NCBI RefSeq assembly: GCF_904849725.1
Contig: NC_058524.1
Coordinates: 553,911,763-553,975,762 of the forward strand
Direction of reading: 5' to 3'
DNA: 64,000 bases
Source of the DNA: Hordeum vulgare subsp. vulgare
Lineage: Eukaryota; Streptophyta; Magnoliopsida; Poales; Poaceae
Position numbers and translations under genes: made by a program. Below, piece after piece: positions 36,381 through 48,213 of the stretch (its first letter is position 1; every line of letters begins with the position of its first letter). The notes under the pieces are model-generated. The model was not told where the DNA came from. It ran no database searches and saw only the letters and a list, made by a program, of their open reading frames with translations.

Positions 36381-37915
36381 TGATACGTCTCCATCGTATC
36401 TATAATTTTTGATTGTTTCATGTCAATATTCTACAACTTTCATATACTTTTGGCAACTTTTTATATGATTTTTGGGACTAACATATTGATCCAGTGCCCA
36501 GTGCCAGTTCCTGTTTGTTGCATGTTTTTTGTTTCACAGATTATCCATACCAAACAAAGTCCAAACGCAATAAAAAACCTACGGGATTTGTTTTGTATAT
36601 TTATGATTTTTGGAAGAAGAATCTACGTGAATCGATGCCCGAGGAGGTCACAAGCCCAGGAGGCGCGCCCCCTAGGCCGCGGCTGGTAGGCTTGTGACCA
36701 ATTCATAAGGCGGTTGGGGCCCTTCTTTCTCCGCAAGAAAGATGATATCCGGAGGAAAATTGTGTTAAAATTTCAGCCCAATCGGAGTTACGGATCTCCG
36801 GGAATTTAAGAAACGGTGAAAGGAAAAATCTGGGAGCACAGAAACAGAAGGACACAGAGAGAGAGAGAGAGATCCAATCTCGGAGGGGCTCTCGCCCCTC
36901 CGCCACCATCAAGACCATGGACCAGAGGGGAAACCCTTCTCCCATCTAGGGAGGAGGTCAAGGAGGAAGAAGAAGAAGAAGGGGGTTTCTCCCCCTCTCT
37001 CCCGGCGGCGTCGGAACGCCGCCCAGGACATCATCGTGTGACGGCGATCTACACCAACACCTCCGTCATCTTCACTAACACCTCGATCACCTTCGCCCAT
37101 CTATATTCAGCGGTCCACTCTCCCGCAATCCTCTGTACCCTGTACTTGAACATGGTGCCTTATGCTTCATATTATTATCCAATGATGTGTTGCCATCCAA
37201 TGATGTCTGAGTAGATTTTCATTGTCCTATCGGTGATTGATGAATTGCTATGATTGGTTTAATTTGCTTGTGGTTATGTTGCTGTCCTTTGGTGCCCATC
37301 ATCTGAGCGCGCGCGTGGATCACACCATAGGGTTAGTAGTATGTTAATAGGACTATGTATTGGAGGGCAAGGATGACAGAAGCTTCAGCCTAGCATATAA
37401 ATTGATGCATACGGGATTGAAGGGGGACTAATATATCTTATTGCTATGGTTGAGTTTTACCTTTATGAACGTTAGTAGTTGCGGATGCTTGCTAATAGTT
37501 CCAATCATAAGTGCATAGAATTCCAAGTAAGGGATGACATGCTAGCAGTGGCCTCTCCCACATAAAACTTGATATCTTTCTAGTAACGGAGCCAATTGCT
37601 TAGGGACAATTCTGCAACTCCTACCACCACTTTTCCACACTCGTTAGACTAACGTAGTTGTTCCTTTATCTAGCCAGCCCCTAGTTTTTAGTTACGTGTT
37701 CTTTACTTTCTTGCAAGCCTATCCTATCACTCCTACAAAGTACTTCTAGTTCCATTCTTGTTATAGGAAAAGTGAACGTAAAGTGTGCGTAGAGTTGTAT
37801 CAGTCGTCGATAGAACTTGATGGAATATTTGTCCTACCTTTAGCTCCTCGTTGGGTTCGACACTCTTACTTATCGAGAAAGGCTACAATTGATCCCCTAT
37901 ACTTGTGGGTTATCA
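36381..37915 (+). repeat. 3' LTR of element A
   Basis: 1535 bp, TGATACGTCTCCATCGTATC...GTGGGTTATCA, aligned with 19968-21489. Small indels include an extra GA repeat near 36859-36870. Confidence 0.92.
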
Positions 37916-37920
37916 ATGTT
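37916..37920. other. Right target duplication (ATGTT) of element A
   Basis: Partner of 19963-19967; the Copia element 3 gag resumes immediately to the right. Confidence 0.95.
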
Positions 37921-38458
37921 ATAGTTCAACACAAAGCTCTTGTAGCTAGGTGGCAGTGATTGAAGAATTCTGTCAGTGATAGCCTCTTGCGGGAGTTGAA
38001 TCCCGAGCTCAGCTAAACGGTTTTAGTACGCAGACATTTTGAGCACATGTTCACTGACAGACGAATTCTCCTCCATTTTGCAAGCATAGAATTTATCGGA
38101 GTTCTCATACCTCTCGATCTGGGCATTCTTCTCAAAGATAAACTTCTACTCCTGGAACATGTCAGATGCTCCATGATGTTCAAAGCGTCGTTGAAGTCCC
38201 ATTTCTAAGCCATACAAAAACTGCACATTGAACTACTCAGTAGTCCTCCTTACGCGCTTGCCAAACGTTCGAAACATCTTGATCAGCCGTAGCGGGTGGT
38301 TCATCTCCTAGCGTTGCATCAAGGATATAATTCTTTTGACCAGCTTGCAGGATAAGCCTTAGATTACGAGCCCAGTCTACAAAGTTGCTACCATCATCTT
38401 TCAGCTTAGCTTTCTCTAGGAACGTACTGAAATTCAGGGTTGCTACTTCAAGAGCCAT
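37921..38458 (-). pseudogene. gag N-terminal part of Copia element 3
   Basis: Starts at ATG 38458 (MALEVATLNFSTFL) and matches the Gag start at 9058. An in-frame TGA follows after 73 codons (38237-38239), another stop lies near 38147, and a frameshift precedes the MEENSSVSEHVLKM-like stretch. It continues across element A at 19967. Confidence 0.85.
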
Positions 38459-39697
38459 TGATCTACAACATAAAATATTGCAAGGTTTACTTAGACTATG
38501 TTCAAAACAATTAGAGTTTAGCTAATCATTTTACTAATAAACTCTCACTAAAATAGACATCCCTCTAGTTATTTGAGTGTGGCACGATCCAAATTCACTA
38601 ACTCAAGTCCGATCATCACGTGAGTTGAGTGTAGTTTCATTGGTAAACATCTCTATGTTAATCATATCAACCATACGATTCATGCTCGACCTTTCGGTCT
38701 CTTGTGTTCCGAGGCCATGTCTGTACATGCTAGGCTCGTCAAGTTTAACCCGAGTGTTCCGCGTGTGCAACTGTTTTGCACCCGTTGTATGTGCACGTTG
38801 AGTCTATCACACCTGATCATCACGTGGTGTCTCAAAACGACGAACTGTCGCAACGGTGCATAGTCGGGGAGAACACAATTTTATCTTGAAATTTAAGTGA
38901 GGGGTCACCTTATAATTCTACCGTCATTCTAAGCAAGATAAGGTGCATAAAAGGATTAACATAACATGCAATTCATAAGTGACATGATATGGCCATGATC
39001 TTGTGCTTCTTGATCTCCATCACCAAAGAACCCACATGATCTTCATCTTCACCGGCACCACACCATGATCTCCATCATCGTGTCCCCATCGAGGTTGTCG
39101 TGCTTTCTATTCTATTACTACTAAAGCTACAATGTAGCAGTATAGTAAAAGCATCTGTAGACACAAACATTAGTTTAAAGACAAGCCTATGGCTCCTGCC
39201 AGTTGCCGTAGAATCGACGTGCAAGTCGATATTAACTATTACAACATGATCATCTCATACATCCAATATATCACATCATGTCTTTGGCCATATCACATCA
39301 CAAGCATACCCTACAAAAACAAGTTAGACATCCTCTAATTTGTTGTTGCATATTTTACGTGGCTGCTATGGGTATCTAGTATGATAGCATCTTACTTACG
39401 AAAAGCCACAATGGTGATGTGCAAATTGCTATTTAACCTCTCTCCAAGGACCGCCTCGGTCAAATCCGATTCAACTAAAGTTGAAGAAAGAGACACCCGC
39501 CAGTCATCTTTATGCAACAAGTTGCATGTTAGTCGATGAAACCGGTCTCTCGTAAGCGTACGAGTAAGGTTGGTAGGGCCGCTTCAATCCAGCAATACCG
39601 CCAAATCGAGAAAAGACTAAGGAGGGCAGCAAATCAAACATGAACGCCCACAAAAACATTTGTGTTCTACTCGAGATTCCATCTACGCATGAACCTA
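38459..39697 (-). other. Untranslated leader of Copia element 3
   Basis: Colinear with 9059-10297. No gene is supported. Confidence 0.75.
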
Positions 39698-39709
39698 GCT
39701 CTGATGCCA
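39698..39709 (-). other. Primer-binding site of Copia element 3
   Basis: The minus strand reads TGGCATCAGAGC one base inside the LTR, one substitution from the tRNA-Met site. Confidence 0.8.
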
Positions 39710-39710
39710 C

Positions 39711-41501
39711 TGTTGGGGAACGTTGCATGGGAAACAAAAAATTTCCTGCGCACACAAAAACCTATCATGGTGATGTTCATCTACGAGAGGGAGATCGGAT
39801 CCACATACCCTTGTAGATCGCTAAGCGGGAAGCGTTAGGAAACGTGGTTGATGTAGTGGAACATCTTCGTGATTCAAATCACCGTCGTCCCATGATACGT
39901 CCCGATGTAGCACCGAACGGACGACACCTCCGCGTTCAGCACACGTACAGCTCGATGACTATCTCCGCCTTCTTGATCCAGCAAGAGAGAAGGGGAATTA
40001 GATGAGTTCTCCGGCAGCGTGACGGCGCGCCAGTGATGGTGATGATCTATTCCTGCACGGCTCCGCCCGAGCTCCGTAGAAATCCGATCTAGAGGAAGAA
40101 CTACGAAGTAGAGGTTTAGGGTTGCACGTGGCAAAGTTGTGTCTCAAAAACCCTAAAACCTAGAGTATATATAGGAGGAGGGGAGGGGCTAGCCTTGAGG
40201 CTCAAGGGAGCCCCAAGGGCGTCCGCCGAAGGGAGGAGGAGGGACTGCTACTCCAATTCGGTTTGGAAGGTGGAGTCCCTTCCTTCCTTCCCACCTCCTT
40301 CTTTTTTTTCTCCTTTGATTTTTTCCCTTGGCTGAAATAGCCCTATTGGGCTGGCCTCACCAGCCCACCAAGGGCTGGTGTGCCAACCATGGGCTATTAG
40401 GTTCTCTCCCGGGTGGGTGGCCCCTCCCGGTAAAACCCGGAACCCATTCGTAACTCCCGGTACACTGCCGGTAATGCCCGAAATCTTTCCAGAAACCAAA
40501 TGAAACAAACCTATATAACAATCTTTGTTTCCAGACCATTCCGTAAACCCTCATGATGTCCGTGACCTCATCCGGGACTCTGAACAAAACTTCGGTCACC
40601 AACACCTATAACTCAACTATACCGAAAACGTCACCGAACCTTAAGTGTGCAAACCCTGCGGGTTCGAGAACTATGCAGACATGACGTGAGACACTCCCCG
40701 ATCAATATCCAATAGAGGGACCTAGATGTCCATATTTGATCCTACGTATTCTACAAAGATCTTATTGGTTTAACCTCCGTGCAAAGCATTCATATAACCC
40801 CGTATACCATTCCCTTTGTCCTTCGGTATGTTACTTGCCCGAGATTTGATTGTCGGTATCCCTATACCTATTTCAATCTCGTTACCGGCAAGTCTCTTTA
40901 CTCATTCCGTAATACAAGATCATGTGACTAACACTTTAGTCACATTGCTTGCAAGGCTTATATGTGATATTTTATTACCGAGTGGGCCCCGAGATACCTC
41001 TCCATCACAAGGAGTGACAAATCCCAGTCTTGATCCATGCTAACTCAACGAACACCTTCGGAGATACCTGTAGAGCACCTTTATAGTCACCCAGTAACGT
41101 TGCGACATTTGAGACACACAAGGTATTCCTCCGGTGTCAGTGAGTTACATGATCTCATGGACGTAGAAATGAATACTTGACACGTAGAAAACAATAGCAA
41201 CAAAATGACACGATCACATGCTACGTTTATAGTTTGGGTCTTGTCCATCACATCATTCTCCCAATGATGTGATCCAGTCATCAAGTGACAACACTTGTAT
41301 ATGGTCAAAAAACCTTAACCATCCTTGATCAACTGGCTAGTCAACTAGAGGCTTACTAGGCACATAGTTTTGTCTATATATCCACACATGCATTTATGTT
41401 TTTCATTTAATATAATTATAGCATGGATAATAAACGGTTATCTTGAAACAAGAAATATAATAAGAACTATTTATGATTGCCTGTAGGGAATATTTCCAGC
41501 A
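39711..41501 (-). repeat. 5' LTR of Copia element 3, BARE-1/WIS/Angela clade
   Basis: The plus strand runs TGTTGGGGAACG...GGGAATATTTCCAGCA, 1791 bp. More diverged at its outer end (CCAGCA instead of CCAACA) than the other two LTRs of this clade here. The partner LTR is lost with the 3' half of the element, so no target duplication can be checked. Confidence 0.88.
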
Positions 41502-41575
41502 TAAATATAGTAGTTTTCAAGGAAAGGAGTATGACATAGTTAATACTAAACTAGTTGGAGCTACTGAAAGATGTC
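41502..41575. other. Short unassigned spacer
   Basis: Nothing recognised between the LTR end and the B3-domain pseudogene stop. Confidence 0.5.
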
Positions 41576-42163
41576 CTAGACGCTCACGGTGAAGGCGTCG
41601 TCGTGCCGCATGCACTTGGTTATCACTTCAATTCCATCGTGGTTGAAGACGACGATATTGAGCGTGCCGGGAGTCGGGAACTTGAAGGTCACCGTGTACC
41701 CGATCTTGATCCGGTGGAAAGCGTGGAAGGTGGCCCAACCCTGATAAAGGGTGACCCTGCCGTTCATCATCCAGATAGTGCCCCTCCATGAGAAACTGTC
41801 GGGAAGTGCTTTTTGTGAAGTCTTGGGGCATTGGTATGGCCTCGAGCTTCGGGGCCATGATCACCTTGCAAAAGTGATTTGGCCCATCATCCTCAAGGTA
41901 CTGCATGTAGTTGCAGCGCTTGCCACTTGGGGGGTTCGTCCAACATGACATCGCCGTCTATGAGTGACACGTGAACGAGCGTTTGCGGATCCACATCCAA
42001 GGGTGACACCTGAACGGGCGTGTGCAGCACCACTTCCAAGGGTGACACCTGAACGGGCGTGTGCATCACCACCTCGTTGCCCATGTCCATGGGCTGCACC
42101 ACATCTTTGCTCCTCTCCATGGGCGCCACCACCTCCTTTCCCTTGTCCTCCATGTCGGTCTGC
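41576..42163 (-). pseudogene. B3 DNA-binding-domain gene, frameshifted pseudogene or fragment
   Basis: From the ATG near 42162 the frame reads MQTDMEDKGKEVV, then three imperfect 13-residue repeats (MHTPVQVSPLEVV; LHTPVQVSPLDVD; PQTLVHVSLIDGD). A B3-like domain follows (FCKVIMAPKLEAIPMPQDF...LYQGWATFHAFHRIKIGYTV...NIVVFNHDG), ending at the stop at 41576. The domain needs two frame changes: one at a run of six C (minus strand, ~41931) and one near 41810. B3 proteins are plant nuclear transcription factors; the layout looks REM-like. The Sirevirus-like insertion begins a few bases upstream of the start codon, separating it from its promoter. A captured gene fragment is an alternative. Confidence 0.7.
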
Positions 42164-42168
42164 ATTAC
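42164..42168. other. Left target duplication of the Sirevirus-like Copia element
   Basis: ATTAC here against ATTAT at 52547-52551: one mismatch, consistent with an old insertion. Confidence 0.8.
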
Positions 42169-43665
42169 TGAAAGAAACATATGCTCCCTTAGAGGTTTTT
42201 ACAATTCATGACACCATACATTATCTCTTGGAGTAGTAATTCTACCTAGCTTGTTTCAGATTAAGTCCAAAGAATATAGGGGTTGGGGATTGTGAGGAGG
42301 ATCCCCAAGAAGGAAAGGAACATCATTGGCAAAAGCTTAAAGACTCTAAATTTGCTTTATGTGAGAAATGACACTTGAGTCCATAGGAAAGCTAATACTA
42401 TTAAGATGGGATGATGTATCTATCATGATGTGGCTGCTCAAAGTGCTTAGAGATCATCCACAAAAACCTCAACATTTCTCGAACAAATCATTTTCTTGAA
42501 AACCCTAAAGATCAAATTCGGTGCCACCAACATTTCACATATCGGCCACACCAACTTTTCCTTAAACAAAACCCAAGCCAAACCCTAGCAACTCGGTACA
42601 ACTGAGATTCGCTTTAGTACATCAAAAAGTAGTGACCAACTTGTTGTTGCCCATTTGTAAAAATCGGAACTTCCTACTTTTTCATATCGGTGCCAATGAA
42701 TCACTGGAACTGCCTAGGCCAACCCACTCGGTCTCACGGAGATGCTTTGTATCGGTCTCACCGAGAACCCAAAAGATAGAGCATTTTGCACTAGTCGGTG
42801 CAACCAAGTTTTTACTTTGGTTCCACGTAGTTGGGCAATAATGTTGTAATGGTTGGATTTTAGGAGAAGGCTATATACAACTCTACACCTCCCTCTCATT
42901 TGTAGAGGGATCACTCAGAACAAGCAAACAATTCCACCATTCATTTTCTAAGAGAGAACCACATACTCATGTGTTGATATCAAGATCTTCCACTCCAACC
43001 ATATGAATCTTGATTTGTAGCCTGGTCAAGTTGCTTTCCACCTCTCTTCTACCAAGCCAAATTCCGTGAAAGAGTGGTTGAGTGTTGAGGAGACTATTTT
43101 TTCAAGCACTAGAGCAAGGAGTCCATCATCCATACTACATCTATTACCTTTTGGAGAGTGATGTCTCATAGATTCGTTAGGCGTCGCTTGGGATTCTCCA
43201 AATCATGTGGAGTAACCAAGAAGTTTGTAAGGGCAAGGAGATCGCCTACTTCATGAAGATCTACCCTGAGTGAAGCTAGTCTTTCGTGGATGTAAGCCAT
43301 GGTGGAATAGTCAAGGTTGCTTCTTCATGGACCACTTGTGGGTGGAGCTCCCCGTGGACACCCGTAGCCGTTACCCTCCGTGGGTTGAAATCTCCATCAA
43401 CGTAGACGTACATTAGCAGCACCTATCGGAACCACGTCAAAAGCTCCATGTCTTCATTGAGCTTCATATTCCTACCTCTACTCCTTACTTACGCTTGGAC
43501 GTGATTACTTTCCGCTGCTATACTCGTAGACTTGCATATGTAGGGTGTGCTAGACTTGGTAGAATTGTTAAAACTTGCCAACCATTAATTTTGGAAAAAT
43601 GTTAGGCTTTTATTTGTTCAAGTAATCTATTCACCCCCCTCTATACGCCTTAGCTCGATACCACA
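42169..43665 (+). repeat. 5' LTR of the Sirevirus-like element
   Basis: 1497 bp, TGAAAGAAACATATGCTCCC...CTCGATACCACA. Aligned with 51045-52546. Confidence 0.88.
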
Positions 43666-43667
43666 AT

Positions 43668-43680
43668 TGGTATGAGAGCC
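43668..43680 (+). other. Primer-binding site of the Sirevirus-like element
   Basis: TGGTATGAGAGCC two bases after the LTR; one substitution from the tRNA-Met consensus. Confidence 0.85.
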
Positions 43681-43720
43681 TTGGTCTCCATTGCTTTGTT
43701 TTTATCACCATTGGAGGAAT

Positions 43721-44290
43721 ATGGATGTGCCTAGTTTGGTGAATCTTAGTTGTAGAGTGCCTATTCTCAATGGGGAGTACTATAGTAGATGGAAATACGA
43801 AATTCTTGATCACTTTGATGAATTCCTTTTGAGCAAATATGTTGATAATCTCTATGTGCCTCCCATTGATCCCACACAAGGAAGAAGTTGACATGCTTCG
43901 TAATCTTAGAACGGTTAATCTTATCATTAGAGGATTACCAAGAATATATTTTTATCAAATGAATTTTTTTAGTGTGCCTACACTTTGTGGAAATTTTTTG
44001 AGGAAAGATATCCACACTATTCTTTGAAAAACCTTGATGCTATGCTCCATAAAACTATTGTCTTTCACAAAATTAAGCCCGTTGATCCTAACTTTGATAA
44101 ATACCTATTTGAGCTTAGTGACCTCATGCATGCTAAAGGAGATGCCATTACTATCAATAACATCACTGTTGAAGCCATTCACATTCATAATCTAAAACAC
44201 TATCATGGTCACAATTCTAACGACAATCTTGATCTTTGTGACAAGGACATTCCATTCGATGATGACAATGTGGAACATGGATACTAAGAT
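43721..44290 (+). pseudogene. gag remnant of the Sirevirus-like element
   Basis: ATG at 43721 opens MDVPSLVNLSCRVPILNGEY, a Copia Gag start with the YSRWKYEI segment, but the frame stops at 43891. A later frame 43985-44287 holds WKFFEERYPHYSLKNLDAML. No CCHC knuckle is found, so the nucleocapsid part is lost or deleted. Confidence 0.75.
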
Positions 44291-44326
44291 GAAGATGAGG
44301 AGTTTGGCATTGAATGTGAGAAGACT

Positions 44327-44662
44327 ATGAAGAATCTGATTCTCATTCGAAACTTCAAACACTACATGTCCAGAGGAAAGGAATGGATTCTCGATAGTGG
44401 ATGCACCAATCATATGACTAGAGATAGAGACATATTTCATCAGATCACACCAAGCCATGGACCATGTAGGTATGTTACCTTTGGGGACAATTCCACAGGT
44501 AAGATACTTGGTCTTGGTAAGGTGGACATATCTCATGATAGTTCTATTCAAAATGCCATGCTCGTAGAATCTCTTAGCTACAATCTTCCTTCCGTATCTA
44601 GACTTGCCGATTTTGGTTTCAATGTCCCATTGACTAAAATTAGATTGCCAAGTGTTTCGTAG
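44327..44662 (+). pseudogene. Protease region of the Sirevirus-like element
   Basis: EWILDSGCTNHMTRD gives the Copia protease active site (D-S-G), followed by VTFGDNSTGKILGLGKV. The frame is open for 111 codons and ends in a stop before the integrase. Confidence 0.82.
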
Positions 44663-44699
44663 AGACAATCGTAACATAGTATTTACGGTTTCCATAAAG

Positions 44700-45560
44700 G
44701 TGATGTATATATTGTTGACTTCACTAAGAGATCTCAACCTCGCACTTGTCTTATTGCAAAATCTTCTAATGGTTGGCTATGACGTAGAAGGTTAGGACAT
44801 GTTGGTATGCATAATCTAGACAAGCTCATTAAAGGTGATCATATACTTTGTGTTAAAGATGTTATCCTTGTCAAAGATAGACTTTGTAGTGCTTGTCAAG
44901 CATGAAAACAAGTTGGGGGAACTCATCCCGTAAAGAACATCATGACTACTAGGAGACCACTCAAATTGTTTCATATGGAAGTCTATTTGTTCCCAATGCT
45001 TACAAGAGCCTCGGTGGAAATTCTTTTGGTGTAGTAATAGTTGATCAATTTTCCATATTTATGTGGGTATTACTTCTTGATGACAAGTCGAAGGTACAAA
45101 AGATCATCAAGACTTTGCTCGGAAGGCCCAAATCAATTTGAAGTGAAGATCAAGAAATTTCGGAGCAACAACACATCGGATCTCAAGAACACTAATATGG
45201 ATACCATTCTTGACGAAGAAGGACTCTCACATGAGTTCTCAACTATGTACATGCCTCAACAAAATGGAGTTGTTGAGAGGAAGAATCGAACTCTCATAGA
45301 GATGGCTAGATCGATACTCGATAAGTACATAATTCCAATACACTTTTGGGAAGAAGCCTTGGAAACATCTTGTCATGCAACAAACCGACTCTATCTAGAC
45401 AAGCTTCTCGGTAAAACGACATATGAGCTACTCACCAGTAACAAACCCCAAGTTGTAGAATTTTGGATATTTGGCTCAAAGTACTACATTCTTGATAATC
45501 ATCGTCGTTCTAAATTTTCTCCTAAATCTCAAGAAGTCTTCTTACTTGGCTAAGGATCAA
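44700..45560 (+). pseudogene. Integrase region of the Sirevirus-like element
   Basis: Zinc-finger traces (RRLGHVGMHNLDKLI and CSACQA) are split by stops. The open stretch 45041-45553 carries the late core PQQNGVVERKNRTLIEMAR, then HFWEEALETSCHATNR and the C-terminal WIFGSKYYIL. Several frameshifts. Confidence 0.82.
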
Positions 45561-46084
45561 ACTCTCATACTTACCGTGTATACAACAACTTCACTCAAAA
45601 AGTTGAAGATACTGTAGATGTGAGTTTTGATGAGTCTGATGGTTCGCAAGTCGAAAATTTTCCTAATGATGTAGGAGATAAGGAACCTTTGGAAGCCATC
45701 CAAGACTTGTCCACTAGCAAGATTCGTCCCATGGAGGTGAACGAAAGTACTTCATCGACACAAGTGGAAGCTCCGACCTTGTGTCAAGGCAAACCACACA
45801 ATGACATAAAGGCATCCATAAGTGATACACACCAAGATTAAGAGGAAGAAGAAGTACATCAAGATGATCCACCTCAACCTCCTTCATCACCTCCACAAGG
45901 AAACGACACCGTCAACAACAACAAAGAAGAAGATGATGATGAGGAAGCTCCTCCTCCCAACAAGCAAAGGCTACCTCAAGTTCGAGTAAGAGGGAGAAGA
46001 ATCATCGAGTAGAGCAAATTCTTGGTGACATAAGAATGGGAGAATCACTTGCTCTAAAACTCATATAGCTAAAATTTGTGAGCA
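45561..46084 (+). pseudogene. Integrase-RT linker of the Sirevirus-like element
   Basis: Acidic, Ser/Pro-rich linker (45620-45841: DESDGSQVENFPNDVGDKEP) followed by a Glu/Pro-rich stretch to ~46000, as usual between integrase and RT in Copia elements. Stop-interrupted. Confidence 0.65.
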
Positions 46085-46880
46085 TTACTCATTTATATCT
46101 AATATTGAGCTGATGAAGGTGGAAGAAGCACTTGAAGACCAGGATGGGGCGAATGCCATCAAGAGGAGCTACACAACTTCAAGAGGAATGAAGTGTGGAC
46201 ACTGGTGGAGAAAACCAAGGATGAGCACAAGATTATTGGAACAAAATGGGTGTTTCGCCACAAGCAAGATGATGATGGAAAAATAGTATGCGACAAGGCT
46301 CGTATTGTGGCTCAAGGCTACACACAAGTTGAAGGTGCGGACTATGGTGATACTTACGCCCATGTTGCTAGAGTTGAGTCCATTCGCATACTTCTTGCTT
46401 ATGCCAATCCACATGATATCACTCTTTACCAAATGGATAATTACGAAATCGAGGAGTAAGTCTATGTTAAACAACCTCCTCTTCGTGAACCCTAATAAAC
46501 CTAATCATGTTTATGAACTTTGCAAAGCTCTTTATGGTCTTAATCAAGCCCCTCAAGCTTGGTAAAACTTCTTAATGAAGTTTGTCTTATACAAGGATTT
46601 TGAAATTGGTAAAATTGATGCAACCATGCTCACTAAAATAGTTGATGGTGAATTATTTGTGTTCCTAATTCATGTAGATGATATTATATTTGGATCTACT
46701 AACCCACATTCTAGGGAGAAATTTGAAAGGTTGATGTGTGAGAAATATGAGATATCTATGATGTGTGAACTGAAATTTTTCCTTGGTTTGCAAATCAAGC
46801 AAACGAGAGACGGTACACTTATCTCTCAAACCAAATACATGTGGACTTTTTCAAGAAGTTCAACATGCAAGAGTGCAAAG
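46085..46880 (+). pseudogene. Reverse transcriptase region of the Sirevirus-like element
   Basis: VWTLVEKTKDEHKIIGTKWV, KARIVAQGYTQVEG, then after stops YELCKALYGLNQAPQAW and the catalytic box as HVDDIIFGS (usually YVDD). At least four in-frame stops (for example 46457-46459 and 46563-46565) make it inactive. Confidence 0.85.
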
Positions 46881-47605
46881 GTATGAAAACTCCCATACCA
46901 AAAACTAGACATGTTGACCTCACCAAGGAGGAAAAACCGGTTAATCAAAAGGTTTATCGATCAATGCTTGGTTCATTGTTATATCTTTATGCCTCTCATC
47001 CCGATATCATGCTAAGTGTGTGCATGTGTGACCAACATCAAGGGTCACCCAAAGAGTGTCATCTTAAGGCCATGAAAGTAATTTCGAGATACTTGATACA
47101 TACACCAAACTTTGACATTTTGTTTCCCAAGGGATCTTCTTTTAATGTTATGGGCTATTCGAGAGATAAGGTTGATAGAAAATCCTCCTTGGGTACTTGT
47201 CAATTTCTCTAGAGATCTCTTGTGTCAAGGTCATCGAAGAAACAAAATTCAATATCTCTATCTACTTCCAAAGTGGAATACATTGCCACCGGATAATGTT
47301 GTGTGTTATTCCTATGGATGACTCAAACTCTTACAGATTATGGAATAGATGTGAAACGTGTTCCATTTTTTTGTGACAATGAGAGTGTTATTAAGGTTTC
47401 TCTCAACCCCGTGCGATATTCTCGAACTACGAATATTCAAGTTCATCATCATTTCATTCATGATCATGTTGCCAAAGGAGATATTAATATCAAACATGTT
47501 CATATAGAGCAATTGGCAGGTATCTTTACTAAGACACTTGATGATAAAGTGTTTTGTCATTTGAGGAGTGAGTTGAATATCATATATGCTTCAAACTTGT
47601 TCTAG
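46881..47605 (+). pseudogene. RNase H region of the Sirevirus-like element
   Basis: MKTPIPKTRHVDLTKEE and RSMLGSLLYL lead into the RNase H part, with FCDNESVIKVSLNPV and KHVHIEQLAGIFTK near the end (47303-47605). Frame breaks near 47210. Confidence 0.82.
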
Positions 47606-48208
47606 GGACTCACTCTGATACATGTTAGGTCATAAGCTTGCATGGTATTCCTTCATACTATTGACATAATACCATTTCATATATTGGAAAACTATGCTCC
47701 CTTTTATTGCATCTAATCTTTAGTAGGTACTAGGATGAACTATACTCCACAAGATTTCCATCAACTCAAATTATAAGTGATCTTGTCATAACCGAGTATT
47801 AACAATCACCCTTTGAGATGAACGAAGAAGACAATACCAACCATATCCTTGACAAACATTTGATGAAATCTTCACTCTTGTTATTTGGATATATTCATAT
47901 TATTCATTGCTTGACTAACCCATGTAGGAAGACCTACTTCAAAAGAAAGAAGGCATGCTCCAAACTGCAACCATTGAGCATCCACAACAAGTCCACCTAC
48001 ATGCCATGTCATCTACATCATTCAAAGGTATGTAATCATATCGTTAAAGAATCTTTACTCCAATCCATGAGATAAAGAAATTCCAAGTGATATGAAAACA
48101 TTAACATGCTTAAACAAAAAATGGTAACCCCCTTTTGAGATAACGATGAGTATGACGTATGATCAAGCATTCTTCCTTGGCTTGTTAAGTCAATATACTC
48201 TAATATAG
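47606..48208 (+). other. 3' interior of the Sirevirus-like element before the solo LTR
   Basis: No gene supported; non-coding 3' region. Confidence 0.6.
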
Positions 48209-48213
48209 GTGAT

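Larger units (their letters stand above)
19968..37915 (+). mobile_element. Gypsy-like non-autonomous LTR element A (complete, with a nested element)
   Basis: It is flanked by perfect 5-bp duplications and bounded by two ~1.5-kb LTRs (TGATACGTCTCC...GTTATCA). Interior: a PBS, one broken orphan ORF, a long non-coding tail and a purine-rich tract, but no protease, RT, RNase H or integrase. After subtraction of the nested element (24025-34561 plus 5 bp) it is about 7.4 kb. The termini resemble Triticeae Gypsy families such as WHAM/Sumana/Derami; family not proven. Movement must have needed enzymes in trans. Confidence 0.92.
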
